A DNA stretch of 64,000 bases from CAYQTL01 sp964420405. Its GTDB lineage: Bacteria > Acidobacteriota > Thermoanaerobaculia > Thermoanaerobaculales > Sulfomarinibacteraceae. Of this stretch, positions 1 to 8,075 are shown piece by piece. The stretch lies in contig CAYQTL010000010.1 in assembly GCA_964420405.1 (NCBI GenBank), positions 1 to 64,000 on the forward strand, given 5' to 3'. The notes beneath the pieces are model-generated. The model was not told the DNA's origin. It saw only the letters and a list, made by a program, of their open reading frames with translations, and ran no database searches. The translations under genes were made by a program, and so were the position numbers. Positions within the stretch are counted from its first letter, which is position 1. Every line of letters starts with the position of its first letter.

Positions 1-980
1 CGATCTTCCACGTCGTCACCCACGCGTTCTTCAAGGCCTGCCTGTTCCTCGGCTCCGGCTCGGTGATCCACGCCTGCGGCGGCGAGCAGGACATGCGGAA
101 GATGGGCGGCCTGCGGAAGGTCATGCCGATCACCTTCTGGACCTTCCTGGTGGCGACCGTCGCGATCGCGGGCATCCCGGTCTTCGCCGGCTTCTTCTCC
201 AAGGACAAGATCCTCGCGAAGGCCTTCGAGGCCGGCTACACCGACCTCAACCACTTCGGCACCGTCTACTTCGCGCTGTGGGCGCTGGCGCTGCTCGGCG
301 CCTTCGTGACCGCGTTCTACATGTTCCGGCTCGTGTTCATGACGTTCTTCGGCGAGTTCCGGGGCGGCGAGGAGGCGAAGCACCATCTCCACGAGTCGCC
401 CTGGACCATGACCCTGCCGCTGGTGGTGCTGGCGGCGCTGTCGGCCGTCGGCGGCTTCGTCGGTTTGCCCGAGGAGCTGGTGCACGTGCCGAACCTGATC
501 CACCACTTCCTCGAGCCGTCGATCACCGCCGTCGGCGTCCACGGCGAGGTGGCGCTCCACGGCGCCGGCCACGGTGGGCACGCCGTCCCCATCGGCCTGG
601 AGTGGCTGCTGGTGGGGCTGTCGGTCCTCGTCGCCGCCGGCGGCATCGCGCTGGCGTGGGCGTTCTACTTCCGTGACCCGAGCTGGAGCCGGCCGCGGGC
701 GCTCGCCGAGCGACTGTCGTGGGCGTACCGCGCGGTGGCCAACAGGTACTGGGTCGACGAGCTGTACGACGCCGTCGTGATCCGGCCGCTTCACCGGTTC
801 TCGATGTTCTGCTGGAAGGTCGTGGACGTGGTCCTGATCGACACCATCTGCGTCAACGGCACCGCCTTCGCCACCGAGCTCACCGGCGACCTGCTGCGGT
901 TCGTGCAGACCGGGAACGTCCGCAACTACGCCCTGTCGGTGGCCCTCGGCATCCTTGCCCTGGCCGTGATCCTGTCGTAG
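1..980 (+). CDS. nuoL: NADH-quinone oxidoreductase subunit L, 3' part
   Basis: This is the C-terminal 325 residues of the large antiporter-like proton-pumping subunit of respiratory complex I in the inner membrane. The reading frame is open from base 3 and the start lies outside the window. The antiporter signature around VTHAFFKACLFLGSGSVIH is visible, followed by several membrane helices, a His/Gly-rich periplasmic or cytoplasmic loop near nucleotides 535-590, and the long C-terminal extension ending in a last hydrophobic helix, as expected of NuoL. The nuoM start follows 11 bases after the stop, so the genes are cotranscribed. It is partial only because the window cuts it. Confidence 0.95.
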   Translation, partial: IFHVVTHAFFKACLFLGSGSVIHACGGEQDMRKMGGLRKVMPITFWTFLVATVAIAGIPVFAGFFSKDKILAKAFEAGYTDLNHFGTVYFALWALALLGAFVTAFYMFRLVFMTFFGEFRGGEEAKHHLHESPWTMTLPLVVLAALSAVGGFVGLPEELVHVPNLIHHFLEPSITAVGVHGEVALHGAGHGGHAVPIGLEWLLVGLSVLVAAGGIALAWAFYFRDPSWSRPRALAERLSWAYRAVANRYWVDELYDAVVIRPLHRFSMFCWKVVDVVLIDTICVNGTAFATELTGDLLRFVQTGNVRNYALSVALGILALAVILS

Positions 981-991
981 TCGGAGGCGCC

Positions 992-2488
992 GTGTACCAA
1001 GACCTCCCCCTGCTGTCCATCCTCACGCTCGGACCGGCCGCCGGCGCGCTCCTGCTCGGTCTGATCCCGGGCCGCTCGGCGACCCTGCACCGCTGGCTCG
1101 CGCTGCTGATCTCGCTGGCCGTGTTCGCCGCCTCCTGCATGCTGTGGTTCGCGTTCGACCGCGACGTCGGCGGCTTCCAGCTGGTCGAGCGGGTCGACTG
1201 GATCCCCCAGCTCGGCATCGCCTACCACCTCGGCGTCGACGGCGTCTCGTTGCTGCTGGTGCTGCTGACTGCCCTGCTGATCCCGGTGGTGATCCTCGCC
1301 TCGTGGCGCGGGATCTCGGAGCACGTCAAGGCGTTCCACGTGTCGCTGCTGCTGCTGACGACGGGCATGATCGGGGCGTTCGTCGCCCTCGACCTGTTCC
1401 TGTTCTACGTCTTCTGGGAGCTGATGCTGATCCCGATGTACTTCGTCATCGGGGTCTGGGGCGGGCCCCGACGGATCTACGCCGCCGTCAAGTTCTTCAT
1501 CTTCACCATGGTCGGTTCGCTGCTGATGCTGGTGGCGATCCTCTACCTGGCCTGGTTCCACCACCAGCAGACCGGCGACTGGGCCTACGGCTACGAGGCG
1601 CTGCTCGCGAGCGCGCCGGCGCTGCCGTTCGCTGGTCTGTGGTCGCCCCAGGCGCTGGTGTTCCTGGCGTTCGCGCTGGCCTTCGCCATCAAGGTCCCCA
1701 TGTTCCCGTTCCACACCTGGCTGCCGGACGCCCACGTGGAGGCGCCGACCGGCGGCTCCATCATCCTCGCCGGCGTGCTGCTGAAGCTCGGCACCTACGG
1801 CTTCCTGCGGTTCAACCGGGCGCTGCTGCCCGAGGCGTGGGAGTGGGCCGTGCCCGGCATCCTGGTGCTGGCGGTGATCGGCATTCTGTACGGCGCCTTC
1901 GTCGCGCTCGTCCAGCCGGACATGAAGAAGCTGGTCGCCTACTCGTCGGTGAGCCACCTCGGCTTCGTCATGCTCGGCCTGGCGGCCGGGACGGTCGCCT
2001 CGACCGAGGGGGCGATCCTGCAGATGGTCAACCACGGTCTCTCGACCGGTGCGCTCTTCCTCCTCGTCGGCGTGATCTACGAGCGGCGCCACACCCGGAT
2101 GATCTCCGACTACGGCGGCATCGGTGGCGTGGTGCCGGTGTACACCGGTCTGTTCCTGCTCGTCACCCTGTCGTCGATCGGCCTGCCGGGTCTGAACGGC
2201 TTCATCGGCGAGTTCCTGATCCTCGCCGGCGCGTGGAAGGCGTACCCGGCCGCCGTGGTCGGCGCCGGGCTCGGCATCATCTTCGGCGCGGTCTACATGC
2301 TGTGGATGTTCCAGCGCGTGTTCTGGAACCCCCTGGTCCACGACGAGAACCGCGAGATCGCCGACATCAACCTGCGCGAGCTGCTGGCGGTCGCGCCGCT
2401 GATCGTCTTCATCGTCTGGATCGGCGTCCACCCGACCACCTTCCTGTCGCCCATGGAGGCGGCGGTGGTCCAGCTGCTGGGCCGGTGA
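992..2488 (+). CDS. nuoM: NADH-quinone oxidoreductase subunit M
   Basis: This is a 498-residue antiporter-like membrane subunit of complex I that couples NADH:quinone electron transfer to proton translocation. It is a polytopic protein with about 14 helices. The conserved helix-5 glutamate lies in FYVFWELMLIPMYF at E143, and the Lys-rich loop helix around VQPDMKKLVAYSSVSHLGF and the FPFHTWLPDAHVEAPT motif are typical of NuoM. The GTG start at 992 is chosen because it places the standard NuoM N terminus 11 bases after nuoL; the longer open frame upstream runs inside nuoL. It belongs to the nuoL-M-N-rex transcription unit. Length matches the family. Confidence 0.96.
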   Translation: MYQDLPLLSILTLGPAAGALLLGLIPGRSATLHRWLALLISLAVFAASCMLWFAFDRDVGGFQLVERVDWIPQLGIAYHLGVDGVSLLLVLLTALLIPVVILASWRGISEHVKAFHVSLLLLTTGMIGAFVALDLFLFYVFWELMLIPMYFVIGVWGGPRRIYAAVKFFIFTMVGSLLMLVAILYLAWFHHQQTGDWAYGYEALLASAPALPFAGLWSPQALVFLAFALAFAIKVPMFPFHTWLPDAHVEAPTGGSIILAGVLLKLGTYGFLRFNRALLPEAWEWAVPGILVLAVIGILYGAFVALVQPDMKKLVAYSSVSHLGFVMLGLAAGTVASTEGAILQMVNHGLSTGALFLLVGVIYERRHTRMISDYGGIGGVVPVYTGLFLLVTLSSIGLPGLNGFIGEFLILAGAWKAYPAAVVGAGLGIIFGAVYMLWMFQRVFWNPLVHDENREIADINLRELLAVAPLIVFIVWIGVHPTTFLSPMEAAVVQLLGR

Positions 2489-2500
2489 GGAGGCGCGACC

Positions 2501-3949
2501 GTGTATACCCCTTCGTCCTCCGACCTGATCGCGATCCTGCCCTGGATCATCCTCACGGTGGCGGCCGGCGCGCTCCTCGTCGTGGAGGCCTTCCTCCCCC
2601 GGGTGCGCCGGCACGTGGCGCTGCTGACCCTGCTCGCCGTCGCCGGCGCCGGCGCCGCACGGCTCGTGCTCGAGCTGCCGGGAACGGTCTGGAGCGGCAT
2701 GGTCCGGGTCGACCAGGTCGCCGCCTTCGTCGACCTGTACATCCTGGTCGCGGTGTTCCTGACGGTGTGGATGGCGGCGCCGTTTCTGCGCCGCAACGAC
2801 GCGGACCACGGCGAGTTCTACTCACTGCTGCTGCTCGCGGCCGTCGGCGCCATGACCATGGCCGCGGCGGTCGACGCGCTGTCGCTCTTCCTCGGCCTCG
2901 AGCTGCTGTCGATCCCCCTGTACGTGCTCAACGCGTACCTGCGGAAGATCGCCATCAGCGTCGAGGCGGGTCTCAAGTACTTCGTCGTCGGGGCCTTCGC
3001 CTCCGCATTCGTGGTCTACGGCATCGCGCTGCTGTACGGCGCCACCGCCACCACCGATCTGGCTGAGATGGGCCGCCGCATCGTCGAGGCGGGCGGCCTG
3101 TCCCCGCTGGTGGCGGTCGGCATCGCGATGGTGGTCGGCGGTCTCGGCTTCAAGCTGGCGCTGTTCCCGTTCCACGGCTGGGCCCCCGACGTGTACCAGG
3201 GCGGCCCGACGCCCGTCACGGCGTTCCTGTCGGTGGTGCCCAAGGGCGCCGCGCTGGTCGCGCTGCTGCGGATCGCCGACGGGGCCGACCTGCTCGCGGT
3301 GTCGCACAGCTGGCTGGCGGTGGCGGCCGCCATCGCGATCGGCTCCCAGCTCCTCGGCAACGTGGTCGCGATCGTCCAGCGCGACATCAAGCGGATGCTC
3401 GCCTACTCGGGCATCGCCCACATGGGCTACGCGATGCTCGCGGTGATCGTCGCCGGCGTCCAGGGCGGCGAGGCGGTGCTGGTCTACCTCGCGGCGTACA
3501 CGTTGATGAACCTCGGCGCCTTCGCCGTGGTCGCCGAGCTGTCCGAGCGCGAGGACGAGCCGCACCTGATCGCCGACCTGGCCGGCCAGGGCTGGCGCCG
3601 GCCGATCCCCGCCCTCGCCCTCACGGTGTGCCTGCTGTCGCTGGCCGGCATCCCGCCGCTGGTCGGCTTCACGGCGAAGTTCATGGTCTTCCGGGCAGCG
3701 GTCAACGAGGGCCTCGTGTGGCTGGCGGTGGTCGGCGTCTTCAGCTCGCTGATCTCGGCCTACTACTACCTGCGCGTCGTGTACGTGATGTACATGCAAC
3801 CGCTCCCGAAGCGCGCCCCGGACTACCCGCGGCGTCCCTCCCTGACGGCCGTCGCCGCCGTCAGCGCGCTCGCGGTGGTCCTCGTCGGCCTCTTCCCCGG
3901 GCCCGTGCTGGAGGCCGCCCACAGCGCGATCCAGTCGCTGGTGAGGTGA
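2501..3949 (+). CDS. nuoN: NADH-quinone oxidoreductase subunit N
   Basis: This is a 482-residue third antiporter-like subunit of complex I. It has about 14 hydrophobic helices, the conserved FLGLELLSIPLYVLNAY glutamate-containing helix, the FPFHGWAPDVYQGGPTPVTAF segment and the QRDIKRMLAYSGIAHMGY lysine helix. These are diagnostic for NuoN. The GTG start is 12 bases after nuoM, preceded by a GAGGAGG-like ribosome site. The gene is followed 3 bases later by rex, so the repressor that senses NADH/NAD+ is transcribed with the enzyme that oxidises NADH. Confidence 0.96.
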   Translation: MYTPSSSDLIAILPWIILTVAAGALLVVEAFLPRVRRHVALLTLLAVAGAGAARLVLELPGTVWSGMVRVDQVAAFVDLYILVAVFLTVWMAAPFLRRNDADHGEFYSLLLLAAVGAMTMAAAVDALSLFLGLELLSIPLYVLNAYLRKIAISVEAGLKYFVVGAFASAFVVYGIALLYGATATTDLAEMGRRIVEAGGLSPLVAVGIAMVVGGLGFKLALFPFHGWAPDVYQGGPTPVTAFLSVVPKGAALVALLRIADGADLLAVSHSWLAVAAAIAIGSQLLGNVVAIVQRDIKRMLAYSGIAHMGYAMLAVIVAGVQGGEAVLVYLAAYTLMNLGAFAVVAELSEREDEPHLIADLAGQGWRRPIPALALTVCLLSLAGIPPLVGFTAKFMVFRAAVNEGLVWLAVVGVFSSLISAYYYLRVVYVMYMQPLPKRAPDYPRRPSLTAVAAVSALAVVLVGLFPGPVLEAAHSAIQSLVR

Positions 3950-3952
3950 CAG

Positions 3953-4609
3953 GTGACGGCCTACAAGCGTCACGTCGACGTGTCGACGATCTCGGATCTC
4001 ACGATCTCCAGGTTGTCGGTCTACCTGCGGTGCGTCGACCGCCTGCACGAGCTCGGCGTGGAGACGGTGTCGTCGCAGGAGATGGCGCGGCGGTTCAACC
4101 TCAACTCGGCCCAGATCCGGAAGGACCTGGCCTACTTCGGCGAGTTCGGTGTCCGGGGTGTCGGCTACAACGTGCGCGAGCTGCGCCAGTACGTGGTCGA
4201 GATCCTCGGCCTGGACAACGAGCGGCGGCTGGTGATCGTCGGCGCCGGCAACCTGGGCACCGCGCTGTGCCACTACTCGGGCTTCTCGGGGGGCAGCTTC
4301 CTGGTGGTCGGTGTGCTGGACTCGGATCCGAGCCGGATAGGCGACCCGACTCCGGCCGGCCTGCTGGTGGAGGACGCCGCCCGCCTCGGCGAGATCGTGG
4401 TGCAGCGCAACGTCGAGATCGGCGTCATCACGACGCCCGCGGCGGCGGCCCAGGACGTGTGCGACACCATGGTCGCGGCGGGGCTGCGGACGATCCTGAA
4501 CTTCGCCCCGATCCGGGTCCGCGGGCCGGAGCGCGTCCTGATCAAGACCGTCGACCTCAAGGTCCACCTCGAGGAGCTGTCGTTCTTCCTCAGCCACGCC
4601 CGCGGGTGA
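3953..4609 (+). CDS. rex: Redox-sensing transcriptional repressor Rex
   Basis: This 218-residue DNA-binding repressor senses the NADH/NAD+ ratio. The N-terminal winged helix (about residues 10-80) carries the family pattern SAQIRKDLAYFGEFGVRGVG. A Rossmann domain follows with GAGNLGTAL at residues 97-105, and it ends with the swapped C-terminal helix KVHLEELSFFLSHARG. High NADH releases Rex from its operators, typically TTGTGAA-N4-TTCACAA palindromes in front of respiratory and fermentative genes. The gene is 3 bases downstream of nuoN and starts with GTG. No operator can be checked for the nuo operon, whose promoter is outside the window, but a candidate site lies at the citrate synthase promoter (58831-58849). 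Confidence 0.95.
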   Translation: MTAYKRHVDVSTISDLTISRLSVYLRCVDRLHELGVETVSSQEMARRFNLNSAQIRKDLAYFGEFGVRGVGYNVRELRQYVVEILGLDNERRLVIVGAGNLGTALCHYSGFSGGSFLVVGVLDSDPSRIGDPTPAGLLVEDAARLGEIVVQRNVEIGVITTPAAAAQDVCDTMVAAGLRTILNFAPIRVRGPERVLIKTVDLKVHLEELSFFLSHARG

Positions 4610-4683
4610 TCGGTCTCGCGGCAGCGCCGGACGGCACCGTGAGAGCCCGCGTCGCCGCGCTGGCGGGCGTCCGGCCGGTCCGC

Positions 4684-4689
4684 TAGAGT
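4684..4689 (+). promoter_or_regulatory. -10 box of the Ser/Thr kinase gene
   Basis: The hexamer TAGAGT lies 7 bases upstream of the ATG at 4697. This spacing puts the transcription start on or next to the start codon, implying a leaderless message. No Shine-Dalgarno sequence is present. Confidence 0.55.
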
Positions 4690-4696
4690 GTGCGCC

Positions 4697-6382
4697 ATGG
4701 ACGCGATCCCGCAGCGGATCGGCAAGTACGAGATCTCGTCGCAGATCGCGACGGGCGGCTTCGGCGTCATCTACAAGGGATGGGACCCGTTCATCAAGCG
4801 CCCCGTGGCGATCAAGATGTGCGCCACCCCCGACGAGGAGGTCCGTCAGCGGTTCTACCGCGAGGCCCAGTTCGTGGGCAACCTCGTCCACCGCAACATC
4901 ACACTCGTGTTCGACTTCGGCCTCCAGGACGAGGTGCCGTACATCGTCCAGGAGTACCTGACGGGGTACGACCTGGACGAGCTCGTGAAGGCCGGCGCCC
5001 TCGCCGACACCCGCGCCATCGTCTCGATCATGCTGCAGGTCTGCGAGGGCCTGGACTTCGCCCACCAGCGCGGCATCGTCCACCGCGACATCAAGCCGTC
5101 CAACATCCGGGTGCTGGAGGACGGCACGGTCAAGATCATGGACTTCGGCATCGCCAAGTCGCTGGAGGGCTCGACCAAGCTGACCCAGACCGGAATCGCC
5201 CTCGGCACCGCCGGCTACCTCGCTCCCGAGCAGATCCAGGGCGACGGGGTCGACCCGCGCACCGACGTGTTCGCCCTCGGCGTGGTGGCCTACGAGTCGG
5301 TGAGCGGGGAACGGCCGTTCTCGGGAGGGTCGCTGAGCAACGTCTTGTACCGCATCCTCAACGAGGAGCCCAAGCCGTTGCGCGGCCTGATGCCGTCGTG
5401 CCCGCCGCAGCTCGAGGCGGTGATCCGCCGGTGCATGGCGAAGAACCCCGACGATCGCTTCCAGACCGTCCGGGCGCTGTTCGACGCCCTGCGCGCGATC
5501 CCGGCCGCCGACTTCGCGGGGACGGCGGACAGCTACCGCGAGCACTCCACCGGAGTGCTGCGGGAGCTGCTCGCTTCGCTCGACGGTCCCGCCGGCTCCC
5601 GCTCCGGCGAGCGCACCCGTGACCTCGAGCTGGGCGGTGGCCGCGGGCCGACGCCCACCGGCACGCGGCTCCACCACGCGCCGGACCTCGACGACGACGA
5701 CGGCCGGCGGCGCCCGAGCGCGGTGGTGGTCACCTTCATCGCGCTGCTGCTGCTCCTGGCCGGGGCCGGCGCGGTGGTGTACCTCTCGGAGGGCGTCCAG
5801 CGCGTCGTGTTCGGCCCCGCGGGTGCGCCGTGGATACCGACACCCACGCCCACCGCGACGCCCACCGCCACCCCGACGGTGACCCCCACCGTCACTGCGA
5901 CGCCGACCGTGACGCCGCAGCCCAGCCCGACTCCGACGGTCGGCCCGGTCCGGGTCCGGGTGGTGGTCGACCCCCCGTCGCGGCTGACGGTCGACGGGCG
6001 GCGTCACGGCGACGGGCCGGTCTCGACCGTGACCCTCGGCCTGATGCCGGGCGAGCACACCTTCGTCCTCACGATTCCGGACTACGGCGAGCACGTCGTA
6101 CGACGGACCGTGGGCCCCGACACCAGGGTGCTGTCCCTGACCGCTGACATCGGCACGCTCACGGTCCTGCCGGACCCGGTGCTCGCGCCGCCCGGCGGCG
6201 TCGCCTTCCTCTCCGGTCGCGAGCTCGGACCGATCCCGCTGATCCGGCGCAAGGTGCCGGCCGGCGATCACCAGCTGGAGGTGCGCTGGCCCGGCACCGA
6301 GGGCGTCTACCGCTCGTCCATCCGGGTACCCCGGCTGCCGGCGCCCGAGCTGCGGGTCCCGGCCGTGGCGCCGCCGCGCTGA
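4697..6382 (+). CDS. Membrane Ser/Thr protein kinase with PEGA-like extracellular domain
   Basis: This is a 561-residue bacterial Hanks-type kinase. The kinase domain spans about residues 8-275: Gly loop ATGGFGV, ATP-binding Lys K40 in VAIKM, catalytic HRDIKPSN at 129-136 and metal-binding DFG at 149-151. All catalytic residues are intact. A cytoplasmic linker leads to a single membrane helix around residues 341-363. A Thr/Pro spacer built of TPTPTATPT-type repeats follows, then a beta-rich PEGA-like region near residues 415-530 that probably sits in the periplasm. ATG at 4697 is preferred over GTG at 4688 because the -10 box is 7 bases upstream. Substrates are unknown; the next gene encodes a secreted TPR protein. 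Confidence 0.9.
   Translation: MDAIPQRIGKYEISSQIATGGFGVIYKGWDPFIKRPVAIKMCATPDEEVRQRFYREAQFVGNLVHRNITLVFDFGLQDEVPYIVQEYLTGYDLDELVKAGALADTRAIVSIMLQVCEGLDFAHQRGIVHRDIKPSNIRVLEDGTVKIMDFGIAKSLEGSTKLTQTGIALGTAGYLAPEQIQGDGVDPRTDVFALGVVAYESVSGERPFSGGSLSNVLYRILNEEPKPLRGLMPSCPPQLEAVIRRCMAKNPDDRFQTVRALFDALRAIPAADFAGTADSYREHSTGVLRELLASLDGPAGSRSGERTRDLELGGGRGPTPTGTRLHHAPDLDDDDGRRRPSAVVVTFIALLLLLAGAGAVVYLSEGVQRVVFGPAGAPWIPTPTPTATPTATPTVTPTVTATPTVTPQPSPTPTVGPVRVRVVVDPPSRLTVDGRRHGDGPVSTVTLGLMPGEHTFVLTIPDYGEHVVRRTVGPDTRVLSLTADIGTLTVLPDPVLAPPGGVAFLSGRELGPIPLIRRKVPAGDHQLEVRWPGTEGVYRSSIRVPRLPAPELRVPAVAPPR
5840..5945 (+). repeat. Thr/Pro-coding low-complexity repeat
   Basis: This tract of degenerate ACC/ACG-CCC/CCG codon repeats encodes the Thr-Pro spacer between the membrane helix and the PEGA-like domain of the kinase. 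It is a coding repeat rather than a separate element. Confidence 0.7.
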
Positions 6383-6385
6383 GGG

Positions 6386-6415
6386 TTGCGACCGACGCGA
6401 CCGCGGCAGTACAGT
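6386..6415 (+). promoter_or_regulatory. Promoter of the TPR protein gene
   Basis: TTGCGA at 6386-6391 and TACAGT at 6410-6415 are separated by 18 bases. The ATG follows 6 bases after the -10 box, so the transcript is probably leaderless. Confidence 0.6.
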
Positions 6416-6421
6416 CCCCCC

Positions 6422-8065
6422 ATGAAGACGACCACCGCTCGACGTTGGATCGGGACGATCCTGCTGGCCGTGCTGGCGACCGCGCCGTCGCCGGCTCTCG
6501 CGCAGCAGGCCACCCCGTCCGAGGAGATGGCCCTGCAGGCCTACCGCCAGGGCTCGTTCAGCCGGGCGGTGCAGCTGTACACCCAGGCACTGTCCGAGAC
6601 CGACGACGCGGCCCATCGCGCCAGGCTGCACATCAGCATCGCCTGGACGTTGTTCGCGCTCGGCCGCGAGGGGGAGGTCGAGACCCACCTCCGGGCGGCG
6701 TTCGTCGAGGACCCCGATCTCGCCATCGCCCGCGACTACTACACCCAGGAGTTCCTCGAGCTGACGGAGGCCGCCCGCGCCCGGGCGTTGCGCGGCGTGA
6801 CGGAGCCGCACGCCACGCCGCCGCCGGAGCTCGAGGCGACCCTCGAGGCGGTCGACCAGCGCATGGCCTCCGGCGACGACCTGGAGGGAGCCCTGGCCGA
6901 CGTCGACCGCCTGCTCGAGGCCTATCCCCGCGACCCGCGCCTGCTGCCGTTGAAGGCCGAGCTGCTGCGGCAGCTCGGGCGCGAGGGCGAGGCCGCGGAG
7001 CTGTATGCCGGAGCCTTCGCCACGGCCGGCGAGCAGGTGGTCACCGAGCTTTCCATACCCGAGCTCATCCTCCGGGCCAACCGGCTGCTCGACAGCGGCG
7101 ACCTGGACACCAGTCTCGAGCTGCTGCGCGAGGCGGTGTCGCGCCAGCCCGGCAACGTCGCCGCTCTCGAGCTGATGGCGGAGGCCGCCCAGCGCGCCGG
7201 CCGGTGGCAGGAGGCCGAGTTCGCCCTCAAGTCCGCTCTCGGTCTCCAGCCCGACAACCTCGGGCTGCGGCTCCGGCTCGGCGAGGTCTACCTGGCCAAG
7301 GGCGACCCGTCGGCGGCGCGGGACGTGTTCCGCCAGCTCAGCGAGTCCTACCCCCACTCGGATCGGGCGTGGGCCGCCCTCGGCCTGCTCGACGCCCGCC
7401 TCGGAAACGAGCAGCGTGCGCTCGACGAGCTCGCCACCGCCCTGGGAGAGAACCCGCTGCTGCCGGAGGTCCAGCTGGCGTACGGCGAGCTGCTGCTGAT
7501 GCGCGGCGAGGTTGGTCCGGCGCTGGAGGCCCTCCGTGCGGCCGCGAACCTGCTCCACGACGATCCCCAGGTGAACGCCCGTCTCGGCCAGGCGCTGCTC
7601 GCCGACGGTCAGCCTGCGCCGGCCCTCGAGCGGCTGCGGGGCGCCGCGGCGAGCGGGTTCACGCCGCCGGACGTGCTGCGGGCGCTCGCGCTCGCTCTGG
7701 TCCTCGAGGACTACCACTCGGAGGCGAGCCGGCTGCTGGCGACGGTCGCGCCGGATCCCCGCCACGACTCGGCGGTCGTCCGCGCCCTCCTCCACGTCGC
7801 ACGGGGTGAGGCCGCCAAGGCCGAGCAGGAGGTCCGGAGCGCGGCGGAGCTGCGACCGACCGACCCCGGCGTGCTCAACCTGCTCGCCGTCTCGCTGTAC
7901 CGGCAGGCCCGCTACGAGGCCGCCGTCCCGCCGCTCGAGCGGGCGGCGGAGCTGGCTCCGGACGACGCCGTCATCACCGCCAACCTCGAGCTCGCCCGGG
8001 CGGCCCTGGCGGCGGTCCAGCTGGCCGAGAGCGCACAGGAGGTCAGAGCCGCGCCGTCCCGCTGA
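6422..8065 (+). CDS. Secreted TPR-repeat protein
   Basis: This 547-residue protein begins with a typical signal peptide (positively charged MKTTTARRW, hydrophobic core, cleavage after PALAQQ, about residue 25). The rest is built of tetratricopeptide-like helix pairs, for example around QPDNLGLRLRLGEVYLAKG and RPTDPGVLNLLAVSLYRQ, suggesting a periplasmic or outer-membrane-associated scaffold. ATG 6422 is chosen because it begins the signal peptide and lies 6 bases after a -10 box; the upstream in-frame TTG lies in the -35 region. Its partner is unknown. Its stop codon forms half of a perfect palindrome shared with the convergent glycosyltransferase gene. Confidence 0.8.
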   Translation: MKTTTARRWIGTILLAVLATAPSPALAQQATPSEEMALQAYRQGSFSRAVQLYTQALSETDDAAHRARLHISIAWTLFALGREGEVETHLRAAFVEDPDLAIARDYYTQEFLELTEAARARALRGVTEPHATPPPELEATLEAVDQRMASGDDLEGALADVDRLLEAYPRDPRLLPLKAELLRQLGREGEAAELYAGAFATAGEQVVTELSIPELILRANRLLDSGDLDTSLELLREAVSRQPGNVAALELMAEAAQRAGRWQEAEFALKSALGLQPDNLGLRLRLGEVYLAKGDPSAARDVFRQLSESYPHSDRAWAALGLLDARLGNEQRALDELATALGENPLLPEVQLAYGELLLMRGEVGPALEALRAAANLLHDDPQVNARLGQALLADGQPAPALERLRGAAASGFTPPDVLRALALALVLEDYHSEASRLLATVAPDPRHDSAVVRALLHVARGEAAKAEQEVRSAAELRPTDPGVLNLLAVSLYRQARYEAAVPPLERAAELAPDDAVITANLELARAALAAVQLAESAQEVRAAPSR

Positions 8066-8075
8066 TCAGCGGGAC
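8056..8075. terminator. Perfect palindrome spanning two convergent stop codons
   Basis: GTCCCGC, TGATCA and GCGGGAC form a perfect 20-base palindrome. The centre is the TGA stop of the TPR gene abutting the TCA (TGA) stop of the opposite gene. A 7-bp stem with a 6-base loop can form in either transcript; no strong U-run follows, so factor-independent termination is uncertain. Confidence 0.5.

Noticed and set aside
5840..5945. Repeat tract as a CRISPR or minisatellite
   Set aside because: It is an in-frame Thr/Pro linker of the kinase with codon-level periodicity only.
2822..7795. Very long open frame of 1657 codons on the minus strand
   Set aside because: It lies antisense to nuoN, rex, the kinase and the TPR gene, all with clear domains. 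GC-rich codon bias removes stops from the opposite frame; the translation is low-complexity Arg/Gly/Asp-rich without any domain.
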